Origin: Prorocentrum cordatum
Taxonomy: Eukaryota > Sar > Dinophyceae > Prorocentrales > Prorocentraceae
Assembly (NCBI GenBank): GCA_963575745.1
Contig: CAUYUJ010014196.1
Location: 1 to 64,000, forward strand
DNA length: 64,000 nucleotides
Direction of reading: 5' to 3'
Shown: piece by piece, positions 32,691 to 42,539 of the stretch
Layout: each line of letters opens with the position of its first letter
How positions within the stretch are numbered: position 1 is the first letter of the stretch
Program-made: the position numbers and the translations under genes
Notes under the pieces: model-generated
What the model saw: only the letters and a program-made list of their open reading frames with translations
Told to the model about the DNA's origin: nothing
Database searches by the model: none

Positions 32691-33644
32691 GAACAAGTCC
32701 TGGCAAGGGGCCCCACCTTCCCCTTCATTGCACCGCGGGCAGTTCGGACAGGTCCGCAGCCCGAACAGGCGACGCAGCGTCGCGTCCACCAGGATGCGGA
32801 AGCCGTCGACGCTAGCCATTGGATCTCGCGCAAGCAGTCGTCGCCGCTCGCTCCAAGGCGGCACTTCCGCCTGCGCCGCATTCATCGGCAGGTCCATGCG
32901 CACCCCGTCCAGGTCGGGCGCCACGCTTGGCCAGCCCCGACCCCCCGCCAGCCGCGAGTGCGCTTCATCATCTGCTACCTTGTGCACGGGGTCCTGCCGT
33001 CGCGCGCGCGACAGCCGGACCATGAGCAGGTTGTGGCCTTCGTCGGGCGAGAAGGTTACGAATATGGGGACGCCGTAACGAACTCGCAGCGCGTTCGTTT
33101 CAAAACGCATGACTCGACGCGCCTCCTGCGTCCCAGCCAGTCGCCGCGACGTGTGCTCTATGTGCGTGAGCAGCTTATGGGCGGCCTTCCCCAACCCTGG
33201 CACGTGCCGCACTTCTGTCATGTCGCCGTTGACTTTCCGTTTCCTATTGTTGATGTCTACGTACTTCTCGTCGAGCGCGCGATGAATCTGCTTCGCTCCT
33301 TCCCCGATTTCCGCGGGAGTCAGCTGTTCGACCTCGCCTGTGGCGTTCGCTGCCACGTACGTGAACCACGTCCTGCTCAGGTTCACGGCCGGTCGAAACA
33401 CAAGGTTCCACGACACGAATCCGAAATGCCAATCGCGGCAAATCTGGCTCTCCACGCGACGACTCATTATCCGCACCCACAGCGGCAGCTCCACCCTCGG
33501 CGCCCCACTCCCCCGTCGCTGGCGCGGGCGCTTCATGAACTCTGGGCAGTCAGGCATTCCCGTGCAATACTTGAACACAAACGCGAACGCGATGCCGAAA
33601 TACCAGGGCTCGAACAGATCCATCATAACGTTTCCAGTGCGCAC
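32472..33644 (-). pseudogene. Helitron Rep/helicase, N-terminal domain segment
   Basis: The first 390 codons, starting at an ATG at 33644. The opening DLFEPWYFGIAFAFVFKY is the typical start of the Helitron-like N-terminal domain. The middle carries GVPIFVTFSPDEGHNLLM, another conserved block of that domain. Near 32700-32760 a CPNCPRCNEG finger and the motif DLFGSNATP precede the HUH region. Just after it the frame is lost: the HUH-containing sequence continues in a different frame from about 32670, where a G-run (six C on the plus strand) invites a length error. Codons downstream of that point in this frame are not meaningful. Upstream of 33644 no extension with domain character is visible. 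Confidence 0.85.
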
Positions 33645-33659
33645 TCGGAGCCGACCCCA

Positions 33660-34012
33660 CTCAAGATTATCTGGGGTCGGCGGCAGAGGCGGCAGCCTTT
33701 AAGATTCCGAGACCCTGCCTTGGGCGCCCAGAAGGACCTGGAAAGCCCCAGTGTATCAAAGGAACTTCCCAAACTAGGCCAAAAGGCCCCAAGGAACCCC
33801 AAGAGGTCCTGAGAGAGTCCTGCTGAAACCGCAAGGGGCGCGCGGCAGGCCCGAAGGGAAGCCCGAGACACCCCAAAAAAGAAGCTTCTCGGACACGTCC
33901 GCAGATGGCCACTCGGATGCTCCCCTGGCGAGGATACAGCCCAGACCCGCGATGGGTTTAATGAGAGAAGTTGTTTCGGTCACCCAGAAACAGCACAATC
34001 GTTGAGCTCACC
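33660..34012. other. Probable Helitron 5' flank; no gene seen
   Basis: Contains degenerate GACCTGG and CCCCAAGA phrases (33720-33880) like those at 22240-22450. The Helitron 5' terminus should be here or slightly further right, but I could not identify a TC end with confidence. Confidence 0.35.
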
Positions 34013-34192
34013 TACAGTAAGAGCTCGACCACAAGAAACCCTCCACAAGAAACCCTGCCCTGAGACCACAGGACGTCCATTGATCATTGGTGTGGGAACG
34101 TCACGCTCTCCACAGCAGAACCATCGAAACCCAATAAGCCCAGGGCACCCTGGAGGCAAGCATGGTGTTTCTTGGCACGGGCTTCCACTGTA
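34013..34192. mobile_element. TACAGT-ended MITE, family W5 copy 1
   Basis: A 180-bp element. The left end is TACAGTAAGAGCTCGACCAC, and the right end reads TACAGTGGAAGCCCGTGCC on the minus strand. The body includes GGGAACGTCACGCTCTCCAC, CCATCGAAACCCAATAAGCC and CCAGGGCACCCTGGAGGCAA. CAGT ends at TA sites suggest a Tc1/mariner-related source. It is about 85% similar to copy 2, by eye. Confidence 0.8.
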
Positions 34193-34219
34193 GATGAAAG
34201 AAATTTGTGCTTCGACCAG

Positions 34220-34545
34220 CCAGACACAGGAGGAGGAGGAGGAGCAGAAAGAGGAGCAGGAGGAGAAAGAGAAGGAGAAAGAGGAGGAGGAAGAGGAGAA
34301 GGAAGAGGAGGAGGAGGGGGAGGAGAGGAGGAGGAGGAGGAGGAGGAGAGGAGGGAGGAGGAGGAGGGAGGAGGAGGGAGGGAGGAGGAGGAGGAGGAGG
34401 AGGAGGAGGTGAGATGAGATGAGATGAGCAAGCGGCCTGAAGCCAGGGAGGAGGAGGAGGAGGAGGAGGAGGAGGATGGGGAAGAGGAGGAGGCAGAGGA
34501 GGAGGCAGAGGAGGAGAAGAAAGAGGAGGACGAAGAAGAAACCAA
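34220..34545. repeat. (GGA)n / GAGATGA purine arrays
   Basis: Two GGA runs (34228-34410 and 34448-34540) separated by GAGATGAGATGAGATGAGC and a short unique segment. Confidence 0.93.
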
Positions 34546-34744
34546 TCGTTGAGTTCACCTACCCGCGTCGGCGAAGGCCCCCACGGGGCAGACGGGGCGC
34601 GCGCGCGGAAACGAATTATCAGGAGCCCACCGACTCGGGGCCGCTTCCCTGCGGACGAGCTCGCATCGGCGACCTGCGGCGCACTTTTAGCATGTGCGGC
34701 TCAGCGCCTGAGGCACGCGGGGAGCAACGGTACACAAACATCGG

Positions 34745-34826
34745 TGTTTACATATATATATATATATACATACATATATATATATATATATATATGTTTA
34801 TATAGGTATGTATATATATATATATA
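34745..34826. repeat. (TA)n microsatellite
   Basis: TATATA runs broken by CATACA and GTTTATATAGG. W5 copy 2 begins within it, consistent with a TA target preference. Confidence 0.92.
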
Positions 34827-35004
34827 CAGTAGGGGCCCGACCACAAGAAACCTTCCACAAGAAGCCCAACCTTGAGACCCCAGGATGTCCATTGAGTTTG
34901 GGTATGGGAACGTCACGCTTTCCGTAGCCAAACCATCGAAACCCAAGAAACCCAGGGCACTCTGGAGGCGAGCAAGATGCTTCTTGGCATGAGACTCCAC
35001 TGTA
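34825..35004. mobile_element. TACAGT-ended MITE, family W5 copy 2
   Basis: A 180-bp element. The left end is TACAGTAGGGGCCCGACCAC, and the right end reads TACAGTGGAGTCTCATGCC on the minus strand. Inserted at the edge of a TA repeat. It has the same internal order of phrases as copy 1. Confidence 0.82.
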
Positions 35005-35404
35005 TGGCCGGTTCCGAAAAAAAAACCTGGATCCAATCATCTTGTCGTCTCTTGAGGGCGCATGTTTTACTCTTGCCACCTTCCGCCGCCCGTCTGCCGG
35101 CTTCCGCCGGCGGAGGCGGCCTCCTTGTACTTCCGCCGACCTTCCGCCACCTCTTCCGCCGCCTTCCGCCGAGGAAGAGATGGCAACTTCTTCGGTCCCC
35201 GAAGGCAAGGCCCATTTTGCAAGGCCTCATATACGCATATTTGTGCAACTTACAATCTGGACGTCGAGGTTGCTGGATCGCCTTGAACAGCGCGCTGGCA
35301 AGGGATGCTGGAGCCACGAGCACGATGCGGCCTGGATTCCTACCCAGGGCCACCCGATCCAAAGGAGGAACCAATGCATCGCGCCACGCGCGCTTTCCAA
35401 ACAG

Positions 35405-35406
35405 GC

Positions 35407-35462
<56 letters not shown>

Positions 35463-35470
35463 CTGATGCT

Positions 35471-35501
<31 letters not shown>

Positions 35502-35512
35502 ATGATGCACAT
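35405..35512. repeat. (ATG)n / (CTG)n microsatellite
   Basis: A GATGAT run with an internal GCTGCTGCTGCTGCTG patch. Confidence 0.95.
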
Positions 35513-36079
35513 TTCTTGCACAGTGGTCGTCCTCGAGGAGGCCGACAGCGCCTCCCGATGTCAAAGTTTGCTGCGTTGCAGTTGTTTGCTCGGCCTCGGC
35601 TGGCGACGAACCGAGAGGACGCGCCGCTGCTGGCCTACGACAGAAATAGCCAAATCCGCCGACTCTCTCGTCGTCGTCGTCGTCGCCGCCGTCGCCAGTC
35701 CCAAAAAAAAGTGAAGAACGAACAAAGAAATGACCCTGGCGACGTACCCAGCCCTTGCGCAATGCGGGGCATAAGTACATCAGGATTGCTACAACGGGGG
35801 CGATGATGTAACATGGACGCATGTGATTTTGCGAGCAGCAATTCGAAGGCTCGCGGGCCCCAGATCAAGATCTAAGGGATGCGTAATAACAAAACATTCA
35901 TCCCCGTTGGCTGTGCCATGCGCCCGTTGCAGCCAACGTATCCCACAGCAGCTCTTGAGAACCCCGCGGGATACGTGTAGGCGCAACGTTATGGTCATCG
36001 CCCGGCAGATGGTCTGTTTCACAAATCACCCCGGTTGGCTGGGCCATGCGCCCGTTGCGCGTAACGTATCCCACAGCAG

Positions 36080-39000
36080 CTCTCCAGAGCCCCCCCAGGG
36101 ACGACGAGGTCCCGCTCAGATCCCCGCGGTGCCTCACTCAGCACGACCCACCAGCAGCCCTCGAAACTGGCGACAGTGTTGCAGATCGCAGCCCCCCAGG
36201 GACGGCGAAGTCCCCGTTCAGATCCCCGCGGTGCCTCCGCAGGACCCACCAGCAGCACTCGAAAGTGGCGACAATGTCGCAGATCGCAGCCCCCCAGGGA
36301 AGGCGAGGTCCCGCTCAGATCCCCGCGGTGCCTCACTCCGCAGGACCCACCAGAAGCCCTCGAAAGTGGCGACAATGTCGCAGACCGCAGCCCCGCAGGG
36401 ACGGCGAGGTCCCGCTCAGATCCCCGCGGTGCCTCACTCCGCAGGACCACCAGCAGCCCTCGAAAAGGGCGACAGTGTCGCAGATCGCAGCCCCCCAGGG
36501 ACGGCGAGGTCCCGCTCAGATCCCCGCGGTGCCTCACTCCGCAGGACCCACCAGAAGCCCTCGAAAGTGGCGACAATGTCGCAGATCGCAACCCCCCAGA
36601 GACGGCGAGGTCCCGCTCAGATCCCAGCGGTGCCTCACTCCGCAGGACCCACCAGCAGCCCTCGAAACTGGCGACAGTGTCGCAGATCGCAGCCCCCCAG
36701 GGACGGCGAGGTCCCGCTCAGATCCCCGCGGTGCCTCACTCCGCAGGACCACCAGCAGCCCTCGAAAGTGGCGACAATGTCGCAGATCGCAGCCCCCCAG
36801 GGAAGGCGAGGTCCCGCTCAGATCCCCGCGGTGCCTCACTCCGCAGGACCCAAAACCAGCCCTCGAAAGTGGCGACAGTGTCGCACATCGCAGCCCCCCA
36901 GGGACGGCGAGGTCCCGCTCAGATCCCCGCGGTGCCTCACTCCGGAGGACCCACCAGCAGCCCTCGAAAATGGCGACAGTTTCGCAAATCGCAGCCCCCC
37001 AGGGACGGCGAGGTCCCGCTCAGATCCCCGCGGTGCCTCCGCAGGACCCACCAGCAGCCCTCGAAAGTGGCGACAATGTCGCAAATCGCAGTCCCCCCCG
37101 CGGTGCCTCACTCCGGAGGACCCTACACCAGCCCTCGAAAGTGGCGACAATGTCGCAGACCGCAGCCCCGTAGGGACGGCGAGGTCCCGCTCAGATCCCC
37201 GCGGTGCCTCACTCCGCAGGACCACCAGCAGCCTTCGAAAGTGGCGACAGAGTCGCAGATCGCAACCCCCCAAGGACGGCGAGGTCCCGCTCAGATCCCC
37301 GCGGTGCTTCACCCCGCAGGACCCACCAGCAGCCCTCGAAAGTGGCGACAATGTCGCAGATCGCAACCCCCCAGAGACGGCGAGGTCCCGCTCAGCTCCC
37401 AGCGGTGCCTCAGTGCAGCCCTCGAAAGTGGCGACAGTGTCGCACATCGCAGCCCCCCAAGGACGGCGAGGTCCCGCTCAGATCCCCCCGGTGCCTCACT
37501 CCGCAGGACCCACCAGTAGCCCTCGAAAGTGGCGACAATGTCGCAAATCGCAGCCCCCCCCAGGGACGGCGCGGTCCCGCTCAGATCCCCGCGGTGCCTC
37601 ACCCCGCAGGACCCACCAGCAGCCCTCGAAAGTGGCGACAATGTCGCAGATCGCAGCCCCCCAAGGCAGCAGCCCTCGAAAGTGGAGACAATGTCGCAGA
37701 TCGCAGCCCTCCAGGGACGGCGAGGTCCCGCTCAGATCCCAGCGGTGCCTCACTCCGCAGGACCCACCAGCCCTCGAAAGTGGCGACAATGTCGCAGATC
37801 GCAGCCCCCCAGGGACGGCGAGGTCCCGCTCAGATCCCAGCGGTGCCTCACTCCGCAGGACCCACCAGCCCTCGAAAGTGGCGACAATGTCGCACATCGC
37901 AGCCCCCCAAGGACGGCGAGGTCCCGCTCAGATCCCCGCGGCGCCTCACTCCGCAGGACCCACCAGCAGCACTCGAAAATGGCGACAATGTCGCAGATCG
38001 CAGCCCCCCAAGGTCGGCGAGGTACCGCTCAGATCCCCGCCGCGCCTCACTCCGCAGGACCCACCAGCAGCCCTCGAACGTGGCGACAGTGTCGCAGATC
38101 GCAGCCCCCCAGGGACGGCGAGGTCCTGTTTGGATCAGCGGTGAGTGCCCTCCCTGCTGGCATCCCCAGCAGCCCATCGACAGTGGCGACAGTTTCACAG
38201 GTCGCAGCCCCCCAAGGATGGCGAGGTCCTGTTTGGATCCGCGGTGAGTGCCCTCTCTGCTGGCCTCCCCAGCAGCCATCGAAAGTGGCGACAGTGTCGC
38301 AAATCGCAGTCCCCCAGGGACGGCGAGGTCCTGGTTGGATCAGCGGTGAGTGCCCTCCCTGCTGGCATCCCCAGCAGCCCATCGACAGTGGCGACAGTTT
38401 CACCGGTCGCAGCCCCCCAAGGATGGCGAGGTCCTGTTTGGATCCGCAGTGAGTACCCTCTCTGCTGGCCTCCCCAGCAGCCCTCGAAAGTGGCGACAGT
38501 GTCGCAAATCGCAGCCCCCCAGGGACGGCGAGGTCCTGTTTGGATCCGCGGTGAGAGCCCTCCCTGCTGGCCTCCCCAGCAGCCCTCGAACGTGGCTACA
38601 ATTTCACAGATCGCAGCCCCCCAGGGATGGCGAGGTCCTGGTTGGATCCGCGGCGAGTACCCTCTCTGCTGGCCTCCCCAGCAGCCCTCGAAAGTGGCGA
38701 CAGTTGCACAGATCGCAGCCCCCCAAGGATGGCGAGGTCCTGCTTGGATCCGCGGTGGGTACCCTTTCTGCTGGCCTCCCCAGCAGCCCATCGAACGTGG
38801 CGACGGTTTCACAGATCGCAGCCCCCCCGGGATGGCGAGGTCCTTTTTGGATCCGCGGTGAGTGCCCTCTCTGCTGGCCTCCCCAGCAGCCCTCGAAAGT
38901 GGCGACAGTTTCACAGATCGCAGCCCCCCAGGGATGGCGAGGCCCTGTTTGGATCCGCGGTGAGTGCCCTCTCTGCTGGCCTCCCCAGCAGCCCTCGAAA

Positions 39001-39150
39001 GTGGCGACAGTTGCACAGATCGCAGCCCCCCAGAGATGGCAAGGTCCACTTTGGATCTGCTGGCCTCGCCAGCAGCCCTCGAAACTGGCGGCAGTTTCAC
39101 AAATCGCAGCCACCCAGGGAGGGAGAGGTCTCGCTCAAATCTGCGCGGTG
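36080..39150. repeat. Satellite of ~101-bp units, about 30 copies
   Basis: Unit spacing measured from CAGATCGCAGCCCCCC is 98-103 bp (for example 36181, 36279, 36380, 36480, 36581, 36682, 36782). Every unit holds the near-perfect hairpin GCGACAATGTCGC and the phrase GGGACGGCGAGGTCC. From about 38120 a second subtype starts, with GTTTGGATCCGCGGTGAGTG and GCTGGCCTCCCCAGCAGCCC replacing the CAGATCCCCGCGGTGCCTCA part. With a period of ~101, all three frames are read in turn, which explains open frames of several hundred codons on both strands. I therefore do not call it coding. Confidence 0.93.
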
Positions 39151-39469
39151 CCTCAACCCGCACGGCGAGAGGAGACAAGAGGGAGGCGGGAGGCGGTAGG
39201 AGCAAGACGCGACCACGGTGCTCTATTCAAAACGAATACCCTACCAAGGAGGGTTGGGGAAAAAAACGCCGTAGTGAAAGCGACCCCCTTCCTTTCTTCC
39301 CTGGAAGACACATCTACACATCTATTTTGGTTGCTCAATTCCCCAGCGGCAGCTGCGTTCGGAAAGGCCGCGCAACATCTAGAATCCCTCCTTGAGCCAT
39401 ATGTGTTTCTAGCGCTTCCCCACCAAACAATGGAAACGATCACATACATTTCAAACCATACATGCGTTT

Positions 39470-39642
39470 AGATACGTTCGCTGGCTTTTTTGATACGGGA
39501 GGTACGTTGCATTAGTAGTTTCAGATACGGGGTCATGTTTCGATACGCGTATATCTGTTTAGATATGTGTTGATACGGTTCCATATGGCGCCAATCGCTG
39601 GAAAACATGTCTACCAACAACAGATACGAATAGATACGGCGC
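39470..39642. repeat. Cluster of AGATACG motifs, block 1
   Basis: Eight or so copies of GATACG, usually preceded by TTTA or A, at irregular 15-40 bp spacing, all on the plus strand. The local composition is AT-richer than the surroundings. A second block lies at 40638-40910. Confidence 0.6.
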
Positions 39643-39719
39643 CATATCACTGCCATGCCGAGGCCGCTCAACGTCCACAAGCAGGGAGGACAATGCACAT
39701 GCCAGTCAGGACGACAACG

Positions 39720-40590
39720 ATGAGGAGGAGGAAAAGAAATCATGACGAACCGACGGGATATGGCGGGACGGCGGGCGAGCCGACCGATCACGGTGACGAG
39801 GGGGACGAAGCAGAGGAGCCATTCTCTTCAATCATCGCCCTACTTCATCCCCGTCCTGACTCCCCCTCCTCCACGTTATCCTCCTGGCGCTCCCTCCTAC
39901 TCCATCTACCTCGCCATTCTTGCCTCCTCGCCGCGCGCCCTCATCGTCCCCGGCGTCCGCGCTCATCGTCCAAATCACTCCTCCCAATGCCTCCACATCA
40001 TGATCCTTATGCGCCCTCATCGAGATTACTATATCTCCTCACGCTTCTGATTCGTCCTCACATTTTTCCTTCTCCTCCTCCTCCTTCTCCTCCTACTCCC
40101 CTGTGCTCATCCCCATTGCGCCCTCAGGAATCCCGCGTTTTACTCCCCATGTTCGTTAACCTCCTTGGCACTCCCCCGCAATGGTCACCCTTATGCTGCT
40201 CCGCGTCATCCCCATTACCGCCATCGCGATCGTCCCTCGAGTCCTCTGCGCATGCCCGCGATCGACCACTCTCGCTCCTCGCTCCTCTTGGATCCTCCTC
40301 ACCGCCCTCCTCGGTGTTCATCTTCTCTTTCCCTTGCCCGCACCACCCCTTCACTTTCGATTTGACTCATCCTCCTTGTCCTCGTCCTCCGCCTCCTCCT
40401 CCTCCTCTTTGCTTTCCCCCTCCTTGTTCCCTATTCCTTCCGAGTTCTCTTCTGAATCTTGTTTCATCGATATTATCCATCCGAATCCTCGTCGTCTTTG
40501 TCGTCGTCGTCGCACATCTCCTCACTCCTCATTGCTACGGCTTCCCACTATCCCCATCCAATTGTTCATTGTTTCGACCTGAATCATAGA
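39720..40590. other. No gene called; pyrimidine-rich open region
   Basis: A ~340-codon open frame on the plus strand is Ser/Pro/Leu-rich with no domain. It follows from the CTCC-rich composition. The minus frames are acidic and low-complexity. I see no reliable gene. Confidence 0.4.
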
Positions 40591-40637
40591 TCCTGTTCGC
40601 TCCAGAAGCACAGCCAGCAGCATCCGTTCTGACAAAA

Positions 40638-40910
40638 TTAGATACGAATCGATGTGGTGGCGCAACAAAGACATTCTTTGAACATTAGATACGAACGTGT
40701 TCTTGAGAAAAAATAGATACGGTCCCAAATCTTTAGATATGCTTGGCAAATAGACACGCTTAGATACGGCGGCGCTCCCGTGCAGGCCGGGGGCGCGCAT
40801 CTAAAATAAACGTCTATCTTGTCGCCCTTGCAGAATATTAGATAAGATGGGCTTCTCGCCTGCACCAGAGCGCAATCGCATCTAAACAAATGTATCAATC
40901 TTAGATGCGC
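40638..40910. repeat. Cluster of AGATACG motifs, block 2
   Basis: Copies of TTAGATACGAA, TAGATACGG, TAGATATGC and inverse-like CATCTAAA at irregular spacing, similar to block 1. Both blocks bracket the pyrimidine-rich segment between them. Confidence 0.55.
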
Positions 40911-41004
40911 CGTGCAGGGTTTACCTTCCCTGACGGGAAGGGGGGGTAGGGGGGAGTAGGGGGGGGGGGGGGGGGCTCCAGGTCAGATTACCGCGCCCCT
41001 CTGG

Positions 41005-41200
41005 TCGGGAGCGGCCAAGAGGGGGGTGTCCAAGAGGGGGGGGGGCAAATCATGACCGGCGGCATGTGCGCGGCCCAAGGGGGGGGGGCTGGGGACGTAA
41101 TGAAGCAAGAAGAGGCGTCAAGAAATCTGAGGAAATATCATGGCCCCCGCCATGATATCCACCCCCCCCTAGTCATCACCCCCCTCTTTTCCGCCCCCGA
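41005..41200. mobile_element. MITE family W3 copy 3
   Basis: A 196-bp element. The left end is TCGGGAGCGGCCAAGAGGGG, and the right end reads TCGGGGGCGGAAAAGAGGGG on the minus strand. The exact 5-bp duplication TCTGG lies at 41000-41004 and 41201-41205. It is highly similar to the nested copy at 18787-18978, including GGCGGCATGTGCGCGGCCCA and the ATCATGGCCCCCGCCATGAT palindrome. Confidence 0.85.
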
Positions 41201-41279
41201 TCTGGGGTCCCGGGGAGTGGTCCCGCCTGTGGCAGGCGGGACAATCAAGGACGGGCTCCCCCGATGGGAGGAGGTCGGC

Positions 41280-41475
41280 CCTGGTCCCGGCCCTGGCACC
41301 GGGCCCGCCCCGGCCCCGGCCCCGGCCCCAGCCCCGGCCCCCGCCCTCTGCAGGAGCCTGGCATTCGCCCCCCCCCCCCCCCCGCCCCTTGCATGGCGTT
41401 CGCCCCTTGCATCGCTTCAGGCAAGTGGACTTGCATGGCGTCCCCCCCCCCCCCCCCCCCCCCTCTTGCCCCTTT
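41280..41475. repeat. (GGCCCC)n and poly-C runs
   Basis: GGCCCC hexamers (41295-41345) are followed by two long C runs (41370-41390 and 41443-41463). Confidence 0.9.
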
Positions 41476-41959
41476 TCAGACGAACACTGGCGTACAAGTG
41501 CCTTTCGACTTGCGGGATTTCTGCACGTGCAAGTCGTTTGCGGCCTACTTCAGGCTCATCCCCCCCCCCGTCCATGCAAGTAAACTTGACGGAGTCTAAA
41601 ACAAAACAGGCTCCCAGGGTCCTAGGGTCCCGGGGGGGGCCCTGAGGTCCCGGGGGAGATCCCATCTTCAGGGTCGGCGGCACCGGCCGCACGGCATTCA
41701 CAATACATCATGTGAGGGATAAGCAGATTTGGGCGACGGAGAAGCGGGTCTCACGCACGATGACGCAGCGACTTTCCACGGTGGCTGACGCGGGCTGCCA
41801 GCGCGGCACGCTACAGAGGAAACGAGGACGCTCACGCGTGACCTTACGCAGCCAGCTTGCTCGGGAATGTCCGCGCAATTTAACCCATTGTTCTGCGCCG
41901 ATCACTTGGTTTCGAAGGTCATCATCACCCCTGGCCACACCCAGGGGGGACTGACTCAG

Positions 41960-42115
41960 GGCGGGGAGACATTGACTTGGAATCGGCGATGATTCGCCGA
42001 TAGATTGGCGATATACCCTCGATAGCGAAACCCCAAGGCCCCCGGGCGGGAGAGGGGGCCCATGACCCGATTGGCGATGAATGGGCGATTGGGGGCGATG
42101 CTTCCCCCCTGTGCC
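41960..42115. repeat. Dispersed repeat W14, copy 2
   Basis: Shares ATCGGCGAT, GATTGGCGAT and GGGCGATTGGGGGCGATGC with 4258-4440. Confidence 0.5.
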
Positions 42116-42124
42116 AGCCTCCCC

Positions 42125-42290
42125 CTGTATCGAGGGCGTCCAAGAGGGGGGGCGTCCAAGATAGGGGGGTAGCGAATCATGGCTCGAGGCATGTGCGCGG
42201 CCGAGGGAGGGGGGGGGGCGAGGGGGCGTGCTGAAAGAAGAAGAAGAAGAAAAAGAAGAAGAAGAAGAAGAGGGGACAACGAAATCTGAC
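42125..42290. mobile_element. MITE family W3 copy 4, right end degraded
   Basis: The left end is doubled (GGGCGTCCAAGAGGGGGG, then GGCGTCCAAGATAGGGGGG), followed by GCGAATCATGGCTCGAGGCA and TGTGCGCGGCC. A GAAGAAGAA run replaces much of the centre. The inverse right end is not clearly present. Confidence 0.55.
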
Positions 42291-42539
42291 ATTCTCGAAT
42301 AGCCTTTCGCTAGATGGCTCTTCTGGAACTCAAGATTGCCAGAAGAGTGCCACAGGGGGGCCGGAGAGCCCGACACGGACCAGTCTGGAGGCGGTCGGGC
42401 AGCCATTTCGCATGAGACTTCACACAATGTGGTGTTGGGTCCTCGTTTTTCAAAGACAGCGCCCCGCGTTTTCACCTCACCTTATTCCTCCCTCCTCCCA
42501 TCCCTGCCTCTGCCCTCCGCACCAAGTGCAGCGCTTCGT

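Larger units (their letters stand above)
27380..33644 (-). mobile_element. Autonomous-type Helitron, coding region decayed
   Basis: Coding core of a Helitron, a rolling-circle DNA transposon. Read right to left, one polyprotein frame runs from a Helitron-like N-terminal domain through a HUH/two-tyrosine replication initiator and a Pif1-family helicase to a cysteine-rich tail. It is broken by one frameshift (near a six-C run at 32665-32670) and three in-frame stops (TAA 29624-29626, TAA 28352-28354, TGA 28190-28192). The frame is otherwise conserved over more than 6 kb, so decay is recent or slight. Helitron termini (5'-TC and CTRR-3' after a hairpin) lie outside the coding span and could not be placed. 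The element is probably several hundred bases longer on each side. Confidence 0.9.

Noticed and set aside
35823-38144. A 773-codon open frame on the plus strand, with overlapping long frames on the minus strand
   Set aside because: It lies in the 101-bp satellite. The period is not a multiple of three, so the same repeat is read in all frames and stays open by composition. Frames on both strands are equally long.
39385-39410. Spliced-leader relic (CTTGAGCCA on the plus strand)
   Set aside because: Only nine bases match the inverse of the dinoflagellate leader 3' end, and the following bases diverge. Nothing supports a retroposed transcript there.
39567-40589. A 340-codon Ser/Pro-rich gene
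   Set aside because: Pyrimidine-rich composition removes stops. There is no domain, and no splice or start context could be singled out.
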